This document shows, one piece after another, positions 1 to 6,065 of a DNA stretch of 9,789 bases. The stretch is taken from the NCBI GenBank assembly GCA_011321895.1, contig DROK01000266.1:1-9789 (forward strand), given 5' to 3'. Each line of letters begins with the position of its first letter. Position 1 is the stretch's first letter. A program made the position numbers and the translations under genes. The notes beneath the pieces are model-generated. The model saw nothing but the letters and a program-made list of their open reading frames with translations. It was not told the DNA's origin and did no database searches. The DNA is from Thermodesulfatator atlanticus (GTDB taxonomy: Bacteria; Desulfobacterota; Thermodesulfobacteria; Thermodesulfobacteriales; Thermodesulfatatoraceae).

Positions 1-1
1 C

Positions 2-2170
2 CTTTCCGGCCAGGGGCAACTTTCCGGGCGGGTAAAGGTGGAGGGACTTTTGCGCCACCCGCAGGTGGCCTTTGCACTTCACCCCAAGGATTTAGCGCTG
101 CGCTACCAGCGTTTCCCCCTGCCCCTTCGCCTGCGCGGGGGAACCATCTCTTACGCCAGAAAAGAGATCGTTATCAAAGGGGTGACAGTCAACACCCCCC
201 AGAGCAGACTTACTCTGCGCTTCAGGCTCAGACCTTTCATCAAGCCCTGGTGGCTGGAGTTAAAAGAAGCCAGAGGAGAACTCAGCCTAAAAGAATTGCA
301 CCTCCTTTTAAGCCACTACCCGCAGACCGCTTCCTACCTCGAGCAGGTAAGCCTTGAGGGAGAAAAATTGATCATAAAGGAGGCCTCCTTTCGCGGGCCT
401 CTTGAAGGCTCAGCCCTCCTTACCAAGGCCTATCTCAAAGCAGAAGGAAAAGGGCTCACTTTCTCTTACAGAGGCCTCCCCCAGCCTCTTTATTTTAAAA
501 AGGTGGCCTTGAGCTATACCAATTATCGTTTCTCTTTTGAGCCCTCCCAGGTGGAATGCCTGGACGGCACCTTTACCTTTACCGGAGAGCTTGGCCTAAA
601 ACCCTTTAGCCTCTTCCTCAACGGCTCTGGCGAAGCGGGAGAGGATTTTACAAAATGGGTCTTTAAAGAGGCGCGCCTCCCGGAGAAGTTCTTCCCAAGG
701 GTGCCTTTGAAACTCCCTTCCTTCCAATTCATGAAATCTCCCGAAGAGTTGAAATTTTTGGGAAAAATCGAGACCGTGGCCCCTTCCTGGGTGAACCTCG
801 TTTACGAAAAAAAGACCCCGGGCTTTGCCTTTTCCGCCACCCTCTTTCCCCAGGGGAAAGAGACCTTCCGTTTGAAGGTCTCTAAAGAAGATGACAAATT
901 CGCCCTGGCCTTGAAAGGCCGCCTCTCCAGCGAAGACCTAAAACTCTTTCTCAAACAAAACCCCTTTCTCCTCCAAAAGATAGAAACTGATCTAGAAGGG
1001 GTCTTTGACCCACAGACGCTGGCCCGGAGTTTCTTTTTCGGTCGTCTGAAACTTTCCGGCTTCCAGGTACCTTACAGAGGCCTTCTTTTCCAGATAGAGA
1101 CCCTTGATTTGCGGGCGGAAAAAAGAAAGGTTTTCCTTACGGAAAGTCTGTTTAAATTCAACGGTACCACTTTTAAAACCCAGGGGCTTGTTACCTTTTC
1201 CCAGAAATATCTTTCTTTTGAAGGGTCTGCTTACGCCCCAGAAATAGACGTAACCAAGCTTTTGAAAGCCTTTGCCCCGGAGAAAAAAGAAGAAACTGCA
1301 GCCAAACACCCTCAACCTAAAATAAAACTGGTGGCCCACCTTGATCTAGAGGCAGAAAAGGTCTTTTACCGGGGCTACGAGTTCTCTCCCTTCCGGGGAG
1401 CGGTCTTTTACCACCCCGGCCAACTAAAGGTGGTGGTGGAGGAGACCAGCCTTTGCGGCATAAAGATCATCGGTGAAATAGGGCGACAAAAAGACCAAAG
1501 ACGCCTGGTGGCCTCCTTTACCGAGCCTAAGGGAGCCTGGGAAAAGACCCTCTTTTGTCTTTTTCAGCGCAAAGACTTGCGGGGACCTTTTGAGCTCAAA
1601 GGGGAGATCATTACCACCGGGCAGGAGAGACTTTTCGAAAAGACCCAGGGTTACCTCTATTTACGTTCTAAAAAGGGACACATCGACAAATTCGGGACCC
1701 TGGCCAAACTCTTTGCCTTACTGAGCCCCATTGACATCTTCAGCGGTAATCTGCCCGATTTTTCAGAAAAAGGGATGGATTTTGACCTCTTAGAAGTCAA
1801 AGGGAAATTCAAAAAGGACTACCTGAAGATCGAAGCCCTCCAGCTCAACGCCCCGGGCCTCAGGTTTTTCGGTACGGGAAAGGTCTATTTCTTAGACCAG
1901 AAATTGGACTTGATCCTCCTGGTCTCCCCCTTTAAGACCTTTAACGCGGTGGTCAGCAAGGTACCGCTCCTGGGGTGGGTACTCACCGGGGAGTCCAAAA
2001 TGCTGCTGGCGGTACCGGTAAAGATAACAGGTCCCTTCAAGGATCCCACCGTCGTTCCCCTTGACCCGGTCTCTTTAGGGTCACAATTTTTAGGTATCGT
2101 GGGCCGGACCTTCAAACTTCCTGTCAAAATTTTGACACCAAAGACCAAAAACCCTGAGGGAGCGAAGTAG
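2..2170 (+). CDS. AsmA/YhdP-like envelope protein, 5' end outside the window
   Basis: The reading frame is open to the left edge. A GTG at 38 could start a 710-residue protein, but in-frame codons upstream of it have no stop and no visible ribosome site, so this is most likely the C-terminal part of a longer protein. The sequence is rich in alternating beta-strand patterns typical of AsmA/TamB/YhdP proteins, which are anchored in the inner membrane and span the periplasm as a lipid-carrying groove. The last ~160 residues (about bp 1670-2150) carry the recognisable YhdP/AsmA C-terminal pattern: a 'GHIDKFGTLAKLFALLSPID' block, LPDF, 'LNAPGLRFFGTGKVYF', VSPF, 'SKVPLLGWVLTG', ITGPFKDP. The N-terminal membrane anchor expected of the family lies outside. 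By family knowledge the role is phospholipid traffic or outer-membrane assembly; the substrate cannot be told. The family call is fairly sure, the subfamily less so. Confidence 0.8.
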   Translation, partial: LSGQGQLSGRVKVEGLLRHPQVAFALHPKDLALRYQRFPLPLRLRGGTISYARKEIVIKGVTVNTPQSRLTLRFRLRPFIKPWWLELKEARGELSLKELHLLLSHYPQTASYLEQVSLEGEKLIIKEASFRGPLEGSALLTKAYLKAEGKGLTFSYRGLPQPLYFKKVALSYTNYRFSFEPSQVECLDGTFTFTGELGLKPFSLFLNGSGEAGEDFTKWVFKEARLPEKFFPRVPLKLPSFQFMKSPEELKFLGKIETVAPSWVNLVYEKKTPGFAFSATLFPQGKETFRLKVSKEDDKFALALKGRLSSEDLKLFLKQNPFLLQKIETDLEGVFDPQTLARSFFFGRLKLSGFQVPYRGLLFQIETLDLRAEKRKVFLTESLFKFNGTTFKTQGLVTFSQKYLSFEGSAYAPEIDVTKLLKAFAPEKKEETAAKHPQPKIKLVAHLDLEAEKVFYRGYEFSPFRGAVFYHPGQLKVVVEETSLCGIKIIGEIGRQKDQRRLVASFTEPKGAWEKTLFCLFQRKDLRGPFELKGEIITTGQERLFEKTQGYLYLRSKKGHIDKFGTLAKLFALLSPIDIFSGNLPDFSEKGMDFDLLEVKGKFKKDYLKIEALQLNAPGLRFFGTGKVYFLDQKLDLILLVSPFKTFNAVVSKVPLLGWVLTGESKMLLAVPVKITGPFKDPTVVPLDPVSLGSQFLGIVGRTFKLPVKILTPKTKNPEGAK

Positions 2171-2171
2171 A

Positions 2172-2546
2172 ATGCCCCGCTTTTCCGTCCAGGAACACCA
2201 CGCCAGTCATCTCCACTGGGATTTGCGGCTGGAAAAAGACGGAGTTTTAAAGTCTTGGGCCATCCCCAAGGGGCCCCCTTTGAAAATAGGCCTGCGCCGG
2301 CTGGCCATCCAGACCGAGGACCACCCTTTAGACTATATCTATTTTGAGGGCATTATTCCCCCGGGCCATTACGGGGCCGGGGTGGTCAAACTCTGGGACA
2401 AGGGCACTTACGAAATAGAAAGCTGGGAAGACGACAAGATAGTAGTCATTTTTAACGGAGAGAAGCTAAAGGGGCGCTACGCCCTCATCCGGCTCAAAGA
2501 CAAGAACTGGCTCATCTTTAAGACCAAGAACCAGCCTCAAAGTTAG
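2172..2546 (+). CDS. Stand-alone DNA 3'-phosphoesterase (LigD PE-domain family)
   Basis: This 124-residue protein consists of just the phosphoesterase domain found at the N-terminus of bacterial DNA ligase D. In that family the domain trims 3'-phosphates and 3'-ribonucleotides from DNA ends in a metal-dependent way, giving ligatable 3'-OH ends. The metal and catalytic residues known from Pseudomonas LigD can be aligned: His9, His15, Asp17 and Arg19 in 'QEHHASHLHWDLRLE', and His51 and Tyr55 in 'EDHPLDY'. The blocks 'LKSWAIPKGPP', 'GHYGAGVV' and the WLIFK end are also typical. No ligase or polymerase domain is fused or adjacent, as in known stand-alone archaeal PE proteins. The ATG follows the previous stop by 1 bp with a GAGGGAG-like ribosome site inside the upstream gene, so the two are co-transcribed. 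Its stop overlaps the stop of the convergent minus-strand gene. Confidence 0.9.
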   Translation: MPRFSVQEHHASHLHWDLRLEKDGVLKSWAIPKGPPLKIGLRRLAIQTEDHPLDYIYFEGIIPPGHYGAGVVKLWDKGTYEIESWEDDKIVVIFNGEKLKGRYALIRLKDKNWLIFKTKNQPQS

Positions 2547-2920
2547 TGGCGGCAGCCTCCCCCACCGTGTCCACACCCTCCGGCCTGACCACCATGGTGG
2601 CAGAACTGGGGAGAAACTTTGAGCCGGCCCGCCAAAAATTCAGCCACCACCTCGTCGGCAGGGGCCGGGGGTACCCCTGAGACTACTTTGATGCCGTATT
2701 CTTCAAAGTAGGTTGCGGCACGCAAACCCATCATGCCGCAGAGGATGCAGTTTACGCCAAGGCTGGCCAACCACCGGGGAATAACCCCTGGTTCGTGTGG
2801 CGGCGGAGTGAGAATCTCTTTACGTACCCCTTCCACGTCTATCTCGTAGATAGCAAAAAGCGGGGCGTGCCCGAAGTGTTCGGCCACCAGCTCTCCCTCC
2901 AGAGGGACTGCGATTTTCAT
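2543..2920 (-). CDS. NifX/NifB-like (MTH1175-type) cofactor-binding protein with His/Cys-rich tail
   Basis: This is a 125-residue member of the dinitrogenase iron-molybdenum cofactor fold (PF02579 type). It has the family's N-terminal 'MKIAVPLEGE', the 'EHFGHAPLF' block at 14-22 and the 'CGMMGLRAATYF' block at 61-72. Small proteins of this fold bind or carry metal clusters (NifX, NafY, the orange protein ORP). After residue 106 a short tail holds Cys107, His108, His109, Cys116, His118, Cys123 and His125 among glycines, which looks like a metal-binding tail. It is the last gene of the minus-strand operon. Its ATG overlaps the TGA of the ATPase gene upstream (ATGA), and an AGGGGG ribosome site lies 7 nt before it. 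Its TAA interlocks with the TAG of the convergent phosphoesterase gene. The fold is sure; the ligand is unknown, and nothing nearby points to nitrogenase. Confidence 0.88.
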   Translation of the reverse strand: MKIAVPLEGELVAEHFGHAPLFAIYEIDVEGVRKEILTPPPHEPGVIPRWLASLGVNCILCGMMGLRAATYFEEYGIKVVSGVPPAPADEVVAEFLAGRLKVSPQFCHHGGQAGGCGHGGGGCRH

Positions 2921-3777
2921 GTCAAACCCCCTAAGATGTTTTTTTGTACCTTTAAGGCCAGGGCTTTTAAGGCTTGCGCCGCTGGTCCGTGGGAGACGAG
3001 GGGAAGCGGCCGCAACTTCCTTAAGGCGGAGGCCACGGCCTCATCAAAGGGGAGCTCTCCCAGCGGGGAAAGCCCCGGGTAAGCCAGGAGTTTTTCGGTA
3101 ATTTCCGGGTTGAGGTCCGCCTTGTTGACTACGAGATACCCTGGAAGCTTGAAGTGATGAAGGAGGGCGACCAGCCTTCCCAGATCGTGCAACCCCGCCG
3201 CGGTCGGTTCAGCCACTACCAGCACGGCGTCTGCTCCGGAAAGAGAGGCTATCACCGGGCAACCTATCCCGGGCGGGCCGTCCACCAATATGAAAGAAGC
3301 GGCAGGCGCCAGGTCCCGGGCCCTCTTTTTGACCTCCGCCACCAGCTTGCCGGAGTTTTCCTCACCGGGAAGAATTTCAGCGTGAACCAGGGGGCCGTAA
3401 GGGGTTTCTGAGACGAAGATCTGCCCTACCTCCTTTTCCCTCATCTCAATGGCCCCTTCAGGACAAAACCAGGCACATACGCCACAACCTTCGCAAAGGA
3501 AAGGATCAATGGTTAAATCCTCCCTTACCGCCTCAAAACGACACTTTTCCCGACAGGTCCCGCAGCCGCTGCAGCGGTCTTCGTCCTTGTGGGGGGTGTA
3601 ACCCGCCCAAAAGGACTGCCGCTTCCTCACCCGGGCCTCCACCACCAGGGCCAGGTTGGCGGCCTCCACGTCAGCATCCACCAGGACTTTGGGCCCGGGA
3701 AGCAGGGCCGCAAGCCCCGCACAGACTGTCGTCTTCCCCGTTCCCCCTTTACCGCTCAAAATCACCAGTTCTTTCAT
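2917..3777 (-). CDS. MinD-family P-loop ATPase with inserted 2x[4Fe-4S] ferredoxin domain (paralogue 2)
   Basis: This 286-residue ParA/MinD/Mrp-type ATPase has a deviant Walker A at 9-17 ('GKGGTGKTT', with signature Lys10), the switch I region 'VDADVEAANL' at 33-42, and the 'DGPPGIGCP' switch II block at 166-174. A ferredoxin domain is inserted between them: Cys69-72-75-79 and Cys95-98-101-105, both CX2CX2CX3C, enough for two 4Fe-4S clusters. This architecture (COG1149 type) is common in anaerobes and usually comes in pairs. It fits nucleotide-driven handling of a metal cluster or electron supply to the NifX-like partners; DVU2103/DVU2104 of the Desulfovibrio ORP complex are of this kind. The ATG overlaps the preceding gene's TGA (ATGA), with only a weak ribosome site, so translation is probably coupled. 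No transmembrane segment and no C-terminal MinD-type amphipathic helix are obvious. The cellular function is inferred only. Confidence 0.9.
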   Translation of the reverse strand: MKELVILSGKGGTGKTTVCAGLAALLPGPKVLVDADVEAANLALVVEARVRKRQSFWAGYTPHKDEDRCSGCGTCREKCRFEAVREDLTIDPFLCEGCGVCAWFCPEGAIEMREKEVGQIFVSETPYGPLVHAEILPGEENSGKLVAEVKKRARDLAPAASFILVDGPPGIGCPVIASLSGADAVLVVAEPTAAGLHDLGRLVALLHHFKLPGYLVVNKADLNPEITEKLLAYPGLSPLGELPFDEAVASALRKLRPLPLVSHGPAAQALKALALKVQKNILGGLT

Positions 3778-4607
3778 GGAAAGATCTTCTGCCAGAGATT
3801 TTGAAACGCGGCCTTCAGTTCCGGAAAGACCGCTAAAAGCCCTTTGGCCTGCGCGTAAGCCCGGGCCACCTCTTTCGAAAAAGGGATTTCCAGAAGGAGG
3901 GGGAGCCTTTCCCGATCCAGGAAATCGTAAAGGGGTGGAAAGGGCTGGTCTGCCCGGTTAATCACCACCCCGGCCTTAACCCCCAGGGTTTTTACGGCCT
4001 TTGCCGCCTGTTCCAGGTCGTGCAGGCCAAAAGGAGTGGGCTCGGTGACCAAGAGACAAAAATCTGCCCCGCGCACGGCGTGCAGCGTGGGGCAGGCTGT
4101 GCCCGGGGGACAGTCGATGATTACCGGCTTTTCGGGCGCAAGATATCTTTTTTTGAGTTCCTTGATGAGGGGTGAGGCCATGGCCTCCCCTATTTCCAGC
4201 ATCCCGTAAGCCAGAAAGATCTTCCCCTTCCTTCCGGTCCGCAGCCGCCCCAGGGGTATTTTTTCTTCCTCCAGGGCCTTGTCCTCGCAAACCTCAAAAC
4301 ACCCGTAGCAGCCGTGACAGAGCTCGGGAAAACAAAGGACGGTTCCAGGAAACACCACCATCGCGTTAAAACGACAGATCTCTTTACAGCGCCCACAGAA
4401 GCTGCACCGCTCCTCCACCACCCTGGGCACGGTCCGGAAAAGGGGGACCTCTTCCTCAAGATCCGGTTTCAGAAAGAGGTGAGCGTTGGGTTCTTCCACG
4501 TCGGCGTCAAGGAACACCACCTCTTCGCCCAGGCTTTCCGCCAGGGCCAAAGAGACGGTCGTCTTACCCGTCCCTCCTTTTCCGCTGGCTACCGCAAGGA
4601 CCGGCAC
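3774..4607 (-). CDS. MinD-family P-loop ATPase with inserted 2x[4Fe-4S] ferredoxin domain (paralogue 1)
   Basis: This 277-residue paralogue of the next gene has the same plan: deviant Walker A 'GKGGTGKTT' at 9-17, 'LDADVEEPNAHLFL' at 33-46, and 'DCPPGTACP' at 165-173. The inserted ferredoxin region has Cys68-71-74-78 and Cys97-100-103-107. An additional Cys92 sits 4 residues before the second motif ('LCFPELCHGCYGC'), and its partner has no such residue. The start is GTG at 4607: an in-frame TGA lies two codons upstream, and a GGGGGG ribosome site at 4614-4619 is 6 nt before it. It begins 11 bp after the NifX-like gene and ends in an ATGA overlap with the second ATPase. Paired, non-identical MinD/ferredoxin ATPases in one operon suggest a heterodimer, with ATP sandwiched between the subunits. 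The likely work is cluster insertion or transfer; this is an inference from the family. Confidence 0.9.
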   Translation of the reverse strand: MPVLAVASGKGGTGKTTVSLALAESLGEEVVFLDADVEEPNAHLFLKPDLEEEVPLFRTVPRVVEERCSFCGRCKEICRFNAMVVFPGTVLCFPELCHGCYGCFEVCEDKALEEEKIPLGRLRTGRKGKIFLAYGMLEIGEAMASPLIKELKKRYLAPEKPVIIDCPPGTACPTLHAVRGADFCLLVTEPTPFGLHDLEQAAKAVKTLGVKAGVVINRADQPFPPLYDFLDRERLPLLLEIPFSKEVARAYAQAKGLLAVFPELKAAFQNLWQKIFP

Positions 4608-4618
4608 ACCTCACCCCC

Positions 4619-5113
4619 CTAACCGCTCCGGCCGCCACACCGGCCACCTCTACCTTGGCCGCCACCGCAGCCTCGGCCTCCACCACCTCGGCCTCCACCG
4701 CCACAGCCTCTTCCCATACCACCTCCGGTGATCTTACCAAGCCCTGGTATCCCTCCGCCGAAATGGGTATCTACCGATGGGGCTTCGAGATAAGAAATCT
4801 TCCCCTCCTTTACCGCTTCGATCACCTCTTTTACCGTTTTGCCTTCGCAGCGGCCGACCTTTATACCGGCGGCCTTGAGCACCGAAAAGGCCTTGGGCCC
4901 ACAGTGCCCGGTGACAACCAGCTTTACCCCTTTTTCTGCCAGGAAACCGGCGGCCGCAATCCCGGCACCCCGGGCCTCGGTGGCCGCCGGGTTCTCTATC
5001 GCCTCAAAGCTTTCGTTTTCTAGATCATAGACCACAAAATAAGGGGCCCGGCCAAAATGCTCATCCACCTGAGCCTCAAGGTCCTTCCCCTGGGCGGTTA
5101 CGGCTACTTTCAT
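4619..5113 (-). CDS. NifX/NafY-like cofactor-binding protein with long Gly/Arg/Cys-rich tail
   Basis: This 164-residue protein is the first gene of the minus-strand operon. Residues 1-115 form the dinitrogenase-cofactor fold: 'MKVAVTAQGKDLEAQVDEHF', 'FGRAPYFVVYD' at 20-30, and the conserved 'TGHCGPKAFSVLKAAGIKVG' at 68-87. From about residue 118 the protein changes to a low-complexity tail of Gly with Arg and four Cys (residues 137, 149, 159 and nearby Gly-Arg steps), including two GGGRG units encoded by a 15-bp tandem repeat. Such tails recur in this family and may bind metal or be flexible. The ATG at 5113 has a strong GGAGG ribosome site 7 nt upstream. Orange protein (ORP) and NifX-type proteins carry Mo- or Fe-containing clusters; whether this one does is not visible from sequence. 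The tail cysteines at 137, 149 and 159 are the ones counted with certainty. Confidence 0.87.
   Translation of the reverse strand: MKVAVTAQGKDLEAQVDEHFGRAPYFVVYDLENESFEAIENPAATEARGAGIAAAGFLAEKGVKLVVTGHCGPKAFSVLKAAGIKVGRCEGKTVKEVIEAVKEGKISYLEAPSVDTHFGGGIPGLGKITGGGMGRGCGGGGRGGGGRGCGGGQGRGGRCGGRSG
4671..4700 (-). repeat. 15-bp tandem repeat encoding GGGRG units
   Basis: Two adjacent 15-bp units beginning CCTCGGCCTCCACC (plus strand, at 4671 and 4686) differ only at the last base. Read on the minus strand they encode two GGGRG pentapeptides in the tail of the NifX-like protein. The unit is a multiple of three, so copy-number change would lengthen or shorten the tail without a frameshift. Confidence 0.8.
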
Positions 5114-5137
5114 CGCTTATCCTCCGGATTTTTCTTT

Positions 5138-5166
5138 AACTTAATGTTTTTGAGATAGAGTTTCAA
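5138..5166 (-). promoter_or_regulatory. Weak sigma-70-like promoter candidate for the NifX/MinD operon
   Basis: On the minus strand TTGAAA (5166-5161, 5 of 6 matches to the -35 box) is followed after 17 nt by TAAGTT (5143-5138, 3 of 6 to the -10 box). Transcription from it would start near 5131, about 18 nt before the ATG at 5113, leaving room for the GGAGG ribosome site. The -10 match is poor, so this is only the best visible candidate. Confidence 0.3.
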
Positions 5167-5186
5167 CAAAAATTAGCCCGGAAATT

Positions 5187-5202
5187 TTTGCCGCCCGGCA
5201 AA
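5187..5202. promoter_or_regulatory. Perfect 16-bp dyad, candidate enhancer site for a sigma-54 activator
   Basis: TTTGCCGCCCGGCAAA is a perfect palindrome: 7-bp arms around CC, with the flanks AAATT and TTTT adding weak symmetry. It is centred about 85 bp upstream of the predicted sigma-54 start site at about 5280, the usual place for the upstream activator sequence of an NtrC-family enhancer-binding protein. It also lies upstream of the left-facing operon, so it could act on both. As RNA it would be a GC-rich hairpin, but it lies upstream of both predicted start sites. Binding is inferred from position and symmetry only. Confidence 0.4.
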
Positions 5203-5253
5203 TTTTGCCCACTAAATGGCTATTCCTCCTGGAGAGGGGTCTTTCTTTCCGGC

Positions 5254-5269
5254 TGGCATCCTGATTGCT
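5254..5269 (+). promoter_or_regulatory. Sigma-54 (RpoN) -24/-12 promoter of the flgFGAHI operon
   Basis: TGGCATCCTGATTGCT matches the RpoN consensus TGGCACG-N4-TTGCW at all but two positions. It has the invariant GG (-24) and GC (-12) at exactly the right spacing. The predicted start is about 5280, only ~7 nt before the first flgF ATG. RpoN control of rod and ring genes is established in many flagellated bacteria, so site and context agree. Confidence 0.78.
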
Positions 5270-5286
5270 TCAAAAAATGAAGCGAG

Positions 5287-6054
5287 ATGAAAATGCTAAA
5301 GTTAAACCCACAACTTGGTCTGTTAGAGACCCTTGAAGGGGGGCGCCTCCTTGAGCGGAGGCTCAACGTTTCCGCCAACAACCTGGCCAACGTGGACACC
5401 CCGGGTTTTAAGAAAGACCGCCTGACCTTTCGGGAAGTGCTGATGCGCAAGTACCCCCGGGGGTGGCGCACGTTCAAAGAAGTGACGGTCCGGACGGATT
5501 TCCAACAGGGGCCGGTTGAGTTTACGGGCAACCCCCTGGACGTGGCCATCGTGGGGGAAGGCTTCTTCAAGGTACAGACCCCGCAGGGGGTGGCCTACAC
5601 CCGGGCCGGTAACTTCAGGCTTGATGGCCAGCGCCGGCTCGTGACCCCGGAGGGCTACCCGGTCTTGGCCAACGGGGCCCCGATCATCGTAGACCCCGGC
5701 CTGGCCAAAGGGGGCCTGATCACCCTCCCCAACGAACGCTTCCTCATCAACGCAGACGGCACGGTCTCGGTAGACGGCACCGAGGTTGGCCGTCTGGACG
5801 TGGTCACCTTTGCAGACCTTTCGGTCCTAAAAAAGCGGGGCGAAAATCTTTTTGTCCCCTCAGAAGGAGCCCAAGAGATCCCGGTGGAAAACCCGGACCT
5901 CCGTCAGGGCTACCTGGAGCAATCAAACGCTGACCCGCTGGAAGAGATGGTCAACCTCATCGAAATACAGCGGGAATTTGAAGCCATCCAAAAAGGCATC
6001 AAGAGTGAGACCGAAAACACCAGCCGTATGATCGAAACTTACGGCCGCACCTAA
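5287..6054 (+). CDS. flgF: Flagellar basal-body rod protein FlgF
   Basis: This 255-residue rod protein is exported by the flagellar type III system and forms part of the rod through the periplasm. The family signature 'NNLANVDTPGFKKD' is at 31-44 and the 'GEGFFKV' core block at 90-96. The C-terminal 'GYLEQSNADPLEEMVNLIEI' block leads into a coiled-coil-like end, as in all rod/hook proteins. It is called FlgF rather than FlgG from its position just before flgG and its lower match to the FlgG pattern. The N-terminus is slightly unusual (KMLKLNPQL instead of the usual short 'MxxxxYxAxSGM' start). The ATG at 5287 is preceded in frame by a stop at 5278-5280 and has only a weak GAAGCGAG ribosome site. 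A second ATG at 5293 gives a longer leader from the predicted sigma-54 start and is an equally good choice. Confidence 0.93.
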   Translation: MKMLKLNPQLGLLETLEGGRLLERRLNVSANNLANVDTPGFKKDRLTFREVLMRKYPRGWRTFKEVTVRTDFQQGPVEFTGNPLDVAIVGEGFFKVQTPQGVAYTRAGNFRLDGQRRLVTPEGYPVLANGAPIIVDPGLAKGGLITLPNERFLINADGTVSVDGTEVGRLDVVTFADLSVLKKRGENLFVPSEGAQEIPVENPDLRQGYLEQSNADPLEEMVNLIEIQREFEAIQKGIKSETENTSRMIETYGRT

Positions 6055-6065
6055 AGGAGGAGAAG

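Noticed and set aside
523..1339. Antisense open frames inside the AsmA-like gene (523-732 and 992-1339, minus strand)
   Set aside because: They have no ribosome site or family pattern and lie opposite a clearly coding frame; they are shadows.
3154..3961. Plus-strand open frames across the two ATPase genes
   Set aside because: The minus-strand genes have unmistakable Walker and ferredoxin motifs; the opposite frames show nothing recognisable.
2543..5113. Nitrogenase cofactor operon
   Set aside because: NifX-like folds are present, but no nifH/D/K/E/N/B-type gene is in the window and the ATPase pairing fits the ORP-type context better.
5195..5215. Left-facing sigma-54 site (TGGGCAAAATTTGCC on the minus strand)
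   Set aside because: The GG and GC elements are one or two bases too close; RpoN is strict on this spacing.
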